From: Bacillota bacterium
GTDB lineage: Bacteria; Bacillota; Clostridia; Oscillospirales; Ruminococcaceae
Reading direction: 5' to 3'
Length of the DNA stretch: 64,000 nucleotides
Assembly: GCA_023391005.1 (NCBI GenBank)
Contig: JAEWBS010000022.1
Coordinates: 35,290-99,289 of the forward strand
In this document: positions 61,039-64,000 of the stretch, piece by piece
How the letters are laid out: every line of letters begins with the position of its first letter
How positions within the stretch are numbered: the stretch's first letter is position 1
Notes under the pieces: generated by a model
Databases searched by the model: none
What the model was told of the DNA's origin: nothing
What the model saw: only the letters and a program-made list of their open reading frames with translations
Translations under genes and position numbers: made by a program

Positions 61039-61346
61039 TTTTGAATCGCGGCAGGAAATGAGGACGCTTCTAATAGGCAATAGCGCTTGATTTTTCTACA
61101 ATATAAATCACGTATTCACCATAAAAAGATCCCATGGCGGCGCAATATCTCCGGGGATCTCTTGCGCCGATCTGCAGGCCCGAACCTTGATTTTGCCTAA
61201 TGAACCTTTAAAGATGAAATTTCACGTGGCCACAGTCTGGTAAAAGACCCAGCGAGCTTTAAAGTGAGAAACAGCAAGAGAGGCGCGAAATGCTACAGAG
61301 TAATGGGAACATTTAGCGACTCATACACAATATCGATACGGAATAA

Positions 61347-61388
61347 GATAATGGGTGACATGGTAATTCCACTACGCCACCCATTATC
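61347..61388. repeat. 11-bp inverted repeat abutting the tRNA remnant
   Basis: GATAATGGGTG / CACCCATTATC perfect pairing (61347-61357 with 61378-61388), 20-nt loop. Its right arm overlaps the 5' end of the tRNA-like sequence. The stretch 61039-61346 before it holds no supported gene. Confidence 0.6.
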
Positions 61389-61458
61389 TATAGCTCAGTT
61401 GGTAGAACAGCACATTCGTGATGCGTAAATAGCGGGTTTAAATCTCACAATAGCTCCA
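61383..61458 (+). pseudogene. Decayed tRNA-Thr (CGT anticodon) remnant
   Basis: 76 nt with TAGCTCAGTTGGTAGAAC (D arm), ATTCGTGAT (anticodon loop with CGT), GGTTTAAATC (T loop) and GCTCCA (3' end). The acceptor, anticodon and T stems no longer pair well, so it cannot be a functional tRNA. It lies at the right edge of the tail module and may mark an old attachment site. Confidence 0.55.
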
Positions 61459-61567
61459 ATCGAAAGAAGTCAAATTGTGTGTGTGAACAATAGGCTTCTT
61501 TTGTTCAATAACCTGTGTCGTTTGCTTTGGTCGGATAAGACTGATAAACAGTATTTATATGATTTCA

Positions 61568-61603
61568 AACACGACACGCTGTTGTCGTGTTTTGTGTTAT
61601 ACT
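61568..61603 (+). promoter_or_regulatory. Operator and promoter of the WYL regulator gene
   Basis: Perfect 9-bp inverted repeat AACACGACA/TGTCGTGTT (6-nt spacer) followed by TATACT (61598-61603), 17 bp before the ATG. The right half plus flank (CTGTTGTCGTGTT, 13 bp) recurs at 62540. Confidence 0.65.
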
Positions 61604-61620
61604 GATATTGGTGATGAAAG

Positions 61621-62529
61621 ATGAAACTCGACCGACTACTTGGTATACTTACCATACTTCTTCAAAAAGACCGCGTGACCGCGCCTGAGTTGGCTGAAAA
61701 ATTCGAGGTCAGCCGCCGTACAATCGGGCGCGACATTGACACGCTGTGCATGGCGGGAATTCCTGTTGTCGCCCATCAAGGAAGCGGCGGCGGTATTTCA
61801 ATTGCCGAAGGGTTCAAACTGGACAAGAGCGTTTTATCTGTGGATGAGCTGTCCGGCATGATTGCCGCATTGAAAGGGATTGGCAGCGTTTCAAAGCTGT
61901 CAAGCATTGAGCGCACCTTAGATAAGCTTGGCGCCAATACTGATACGGTTGTTTCCATGCGTGAACCGGTCATTATAGACCTCGCTTCGTATTATAAGGG
62001 GCAGCTTACTGAGAAAATTGAGCTGATAAAACGCGCTGTACTGGACAGTCAAATGATTGAGTTTGATTATTTCTACGAAAAAGGCGAATCCCATCGCCGT
62101 ATAGAGCCGTACTTTGTTATCTTCCAATGGACGGCGTGGTATGTTTTCGGATTTTGTTTGGAGCGGTCAGACTTTCGGCTATTCAAACTCCAACGGTTGT
62201 GGAATCTTCATTTATGTGACGAGGGATTTGTCCCCCGCGAAATTCCGCCGGAAAAGCACGACTTTAACGCGCTGTTTGCGGCAGATAAGGAAAATAAGCT
62301 GGTCGCATTATTTGACCCATCAGAAAAGTATCAGCTTATTGAAACTTATGGATTAGACTGCTACGAAGAAACAGCCGAGGGATTGTATTTTGAAATCGGC
62401 TTTACGAACCGGGATTATTTGCTCAGCTGGCTGCTTGGCTTCGGCGGTGGGGTAAAGGTGTTAGAGCCGGAGTATATTGCAAAAGATTTGAAAATTGCCG
62501 CTGAAAATATTTTATCGAGATACAAATAA
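61621..62529 (+). CDS. YafY-type transcriptional regulator (HTH_11 + WYL domain)
   Basis: 302 residues. N-terminal winged helix (about 1-60) with LLQKDRVTAPELAEKFEVSRRTIGRDID; WYL domain (about 130-220) with IEPYFVIFQWTAWYVFGFC; C-terminal WCX-like part. Such regulators usually repress themselves and a neighbouring gene in response to an unknown ligand. The inverted repeat over its promoter and the partial repeat before the 62600 gene fit that model. Confidence 0.93.
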   Translation: MKLDRLLGILTILLQKDRVTAPELAEKFEVSRRTIGRDIDTLCMAGIPVVAHQGSGGGISIAEGFKLDKSVLSVDELSGMIAALKGIGSVSKLSSIERTLDKLGANTDTVVSMREPVIIDLASYYKGQLTEKIELIKRAVLDSQMIEFDYFYEKGESHRRIEPYFVIFQWTAWYVFGFCLERSDFRLFKLQRLWNLHLCDEGFVPREIPPEKHDFNALFAADKENKLVALFDPSEKYQLIETYGLDCYEETAEGLYFEIGFTNRDYLLSWLLGFGGGVKVLEPEYIAKDLKIAAENILSRYK

Positions 62530-62539
62530 ACAAGTCATA

Positions 62540-62552
62540 CTGTTGTCGTGTT
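62540..62552 (+). promoter_or_regulatory. Second copy of the 13-bp operator half
   Basis: CTGTTGTCGTGTT identical to 61579-61591, followed 8 bp later by TAATATAAC, a possible -10 region for the 62600 gene. Suggests common control with the WYL gene. Confidence 0.55.
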
Positions 62553-62599
62553 CCCTAAGCTAATATAACGAATATAGAAAAAAGCAGGAGGACATAACA

Positions 62600-62863
62600 A
62601 TGGTTGAATCAAGGTGCGGCATTTTGTGTAGGGCGTGCGAATACAGGGAGACGATGAATTGCGCGGGCTGCGTACATATTGACAAGCCGTTTTGGGGCGA
62701 TTCCTGCCCTGTAAAAAGTTGCTGTGAAAGTAAAGACCTGAAACATTGCGGTAAATGCAATGACCTTCCCTGCGATTTGCTCAACAAATTCGCCTACGAC
62801 AAAGAACAGGGCGATGATGGCAAGCGCATCGAGCAATGCAGGGCGTGGGCGGTGAGCGAATAA
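62600..62863 (+). CDS. DUF3795-type small cysteine-rich protein
   Basis: 87 residues with eleven cysteines: RCGILCRACEY, CAGCVHID, CPVKSCCESK and CGKCNDLPCDLL. Second DUF3795 protein in the window; metal binding is expected, function unknown. AGGAGG is 8 nt before the ATG. Overlaps the DJ-1-like gene by 1 bp (TAATG). Confidence 0.85.
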   Translation: MVESRCGILCRACEYRETMNCAGCVHIDKPFWGDSCPVKSCCESKDLKHCGKCNDLPCDLLNKFAYDKEQGDDGKRIEQCRAWAVSE

Positions 62864-63507
62864 TGCCTGAAATTTATGTCTACGTTCTCGATACTTTAGC
62901 CGACTGGGAGTTGGGATATGTCACCGCGGAGCTGAATTCCGGTCGTTTTTTCAAAAAGGGTACGCAGCGTGTATCGCTCAAAACGGTTAGTTATTCTAAA
63001 GAGCCAATCCATACAATGGGCGGGCTGACAATCGTGCCCGATCGCTTAATTGACGATATTGTTGTGAGTGAAACAAGCACGTTGCTATTACCGGGCGCAG
63101 ATACATGGAATGACCCAAAGCATGGCGCTATCATCGAAAAAGCAAGCGAACTTTTCTCTTTTGGCGCTACGGTGTGTGCAATCTGCGGGGCTACCGCTGC
63201 GCTTGCTAACTTTGGGCTATTGGATCAGCGTGCGCATACCAGTAATGGGCCGGGATTTCTTGAAATGTTTTCTCCTAGTTATAAAGGGCAAAGTTTTTAT
63301 ATAGACAAGCCATCAGTAACAGATCACAACCTTATTACTGCAAGTTGCACCGGAGCTTTGTTGTGGGCGAAACAAATTATTGAACATTTAGGTGTTTTCG
63401 AATCAAACACACTGGAATCTTGGTATGAATATTTTAGTACCGGTGAGTCTAAGCATTTCTTTGCCCTTATGCAAACTTTGCCGTCTAACGATCAACCTTT
63501 GTCATAG
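62863..63507 (+). CDS. DJ-1/PfpI-family (type 1 glutamine amidotransferase-like) protein
   Basis: 214 residues. EIYVYVLDTLADWELGYVTAEL at the start, LLLPGADTWND in the middle and ATVCAICGATAALANFGLLD containing the nucleophile-elbow cysteine (AICGAT). The family includes proteases, glyoxalases and amidases; substrate unknown. ATG 62863 shares its A with the preceding stop codon, so translation is coupled. Confidence 0.9.
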   Translation: MPEIYVYVLDTLADWELGYVTAELNSGRFFKKGTQRVSLKTVSYSKEPIHTMGGLTIVPDRLIDDIVVSETSTLLLPGADTWNDPKHGAIIEKASELFSFGATVCAICGATAALANFGLLDQRAHTSNGPGFLEMFSPSYKGQSFYIDKPSVTDHNLITASCTGALLWAKQIIEHLGVFESNTLESWYEYFSTGESKHFFALMQTLPSNDQPLS

Positions 63508-63533
63508 GAAGGCTAACAAGAGAGGTTTAATCA

Positions 63534-64000
63534 ATGAAATATAGGGGTACTTTACTTGCGGTCAAGAATATGGAAAAGGCCAAAGCGTTTTACAACTCTG
63601 TACTCGGACTGGAAATGGTTATGGATGTAGGTGCAAATGTTGAATTGACCGGAGGCGTTTTCCTGCAAACTGCCGATAAATGGGTTAACTTTATTCATAA
63701 GTCACCGTCTGATATTATCTTTGAAAATAACGCTGTAGAATTATATTTTGAAACAGATGATATGGATGGCTTTATAAAAAGGATGGACGCATTTTCAAAT
63801 ATCTTATATATTCATCCGGTGCTGGAGCATAGCTGGGGACAACGGGCAATTCGTTTTTATGATTTGGACAACCATATTATTGAGGTTGCTGAGAATATTG
63901 CTATGGTAATAAAGCGCTTCATAGATTCCGGCCTTACTGTGGAAGAGACTGCAAGGCGCATGGATGTTGATGTTAAGTACACCCAAGCGGCTCTGGAACG
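63534..64000 (+). CDS. VOC-superfamily protein, 3' partial
   Basis: At least 155 codons, open at the right edge. It starts GTLLAVKNMEKAKAFYNSVLGLEM and has FYDLDNHIIEVAE, the VOC pattern. After about residue 120 there is an extra helical part with GLTVEETARRMDVD that resembles a small helix-turn-helix, unusual in VOC proteins. AGAGG is 8 nt before the ATG. Probably cotranscribed with the DJ-1-like gene. Confidence 0.85.
   Translation, partial: MKYRGTLLAVKNMEKAKAFYNSVLGLEMVMDVGANVELTGGVFLQTADKWVNFIHKSPSDIIFENNAVELYFETDDMDGFIKRMDAFSNILYIHPVLEHSWGQRAIRFYDLDNHIIEVAENIAMVIKRFIDSGLTVEETARRMDVDVKYTQAALE

Noticed and set aside
61383..61458. Functional tRNA gene
   Set aside because: Acceptor and T stems do not pair and the anticodon stem has mismatches; reported as a remnant.

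Overview
The window looks like a chromosomal segment of a low-GC-lineage (Bacillota) anaerobe with a fairly GC-rich genome, most likely a Clostridia/Oscillospirales-type bacterium. Supports are the strong AGGAGG-type ribosome sites, the Firmicutes-type ydaJKLMN-like exopolysaccharide genes, an ECF transporter S component beside type III pantothenate kinase, ferredoxin-rich redox genes and a PBSX/XkdK-type phage tail module. No rRNA, intact tRNA, CRISPR array or transposase was seen. Taxonomy below class level is inference.

Layout. (1) 1-2932: end of a tripartite tricarboxylate transporter operon (tctC partial, tctB, tctA). (2) 3112-6024: coenzyme A locus with coaBC divergent from an ECF S component plus coaX. 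(3) 6059-12341: housekeeping and membrane genes (DUF5658, M15 peptidase, DUF1622, CPA2 antiporter, orphan metal/corrinoid-type binding lipoprotein, RidA, GNAT). (4) 12548-17165: a sulfur/redox locus made of a Crp/Fnr-type regulator, a four-module CoA-disulfide-reductase/rhodanese/TusA/DsrE fusion, thioredoxin and two iron-sulfur proteins. Two promoters there share an 18/20-identical site at exactly the same distance from the -10 box. (5) 17457-22009: YyaL-like protein, CoA-binding protein, DUF2179 membrane protein, AlkA. (6) 22275-30465: six-gene exopolysaccharide operon resembling ydaJKLMN of Bacillus subtilis, including a degenerate GGDEF protein that keeps an RxxD c-di-GMP I-site; a UDP-GlcNAc 2-epimerase gene diverges from it. 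(7) 32435-37863: aminotransferase, small genes and a gene-poor stretch with strong palindromes. (8) 38.0-50.4 kb: about 12 kb of accessory genes, all on the minus strand, with several decayed genes. It is bracketed by two diverged copies of a roughly 290-bp leader; one copy heads the tail module, the other heads a truncated copy of that module's first gene. (9) 50687-61038: contractile phage tail module without capsid, terminase, integrase, fibre, holin or lysin genes. (10) 61383-64000: decayed tRNA-Thr, WYL regulator with a probable operator, DUF3795, DJ-1/PfpI and a partial VOC gene.

The most unusual feature is inside the tail module, between the tail assembly chaperone and the very short tape-measure-like gene. 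Four tandem, inverted, autonomously expressed double-zinc-ribbon genes lie there in an A-B-A-B order of N-terminal types. Each repeat unit also carries the ribosome site and first codons of the tape-measure gene, leaving a ladder of truncated start fragments. Just upstream, the chaperone gene ends in a canonical A AAA AAC slippery site with an SD-like element before it and an 8-bp GC stem after it, giving a -1 frameshift extension to 53386. Coordinates of starts were revised where a ribosome site argued for a different codon; functions are from motif recognition by eye, without database search.
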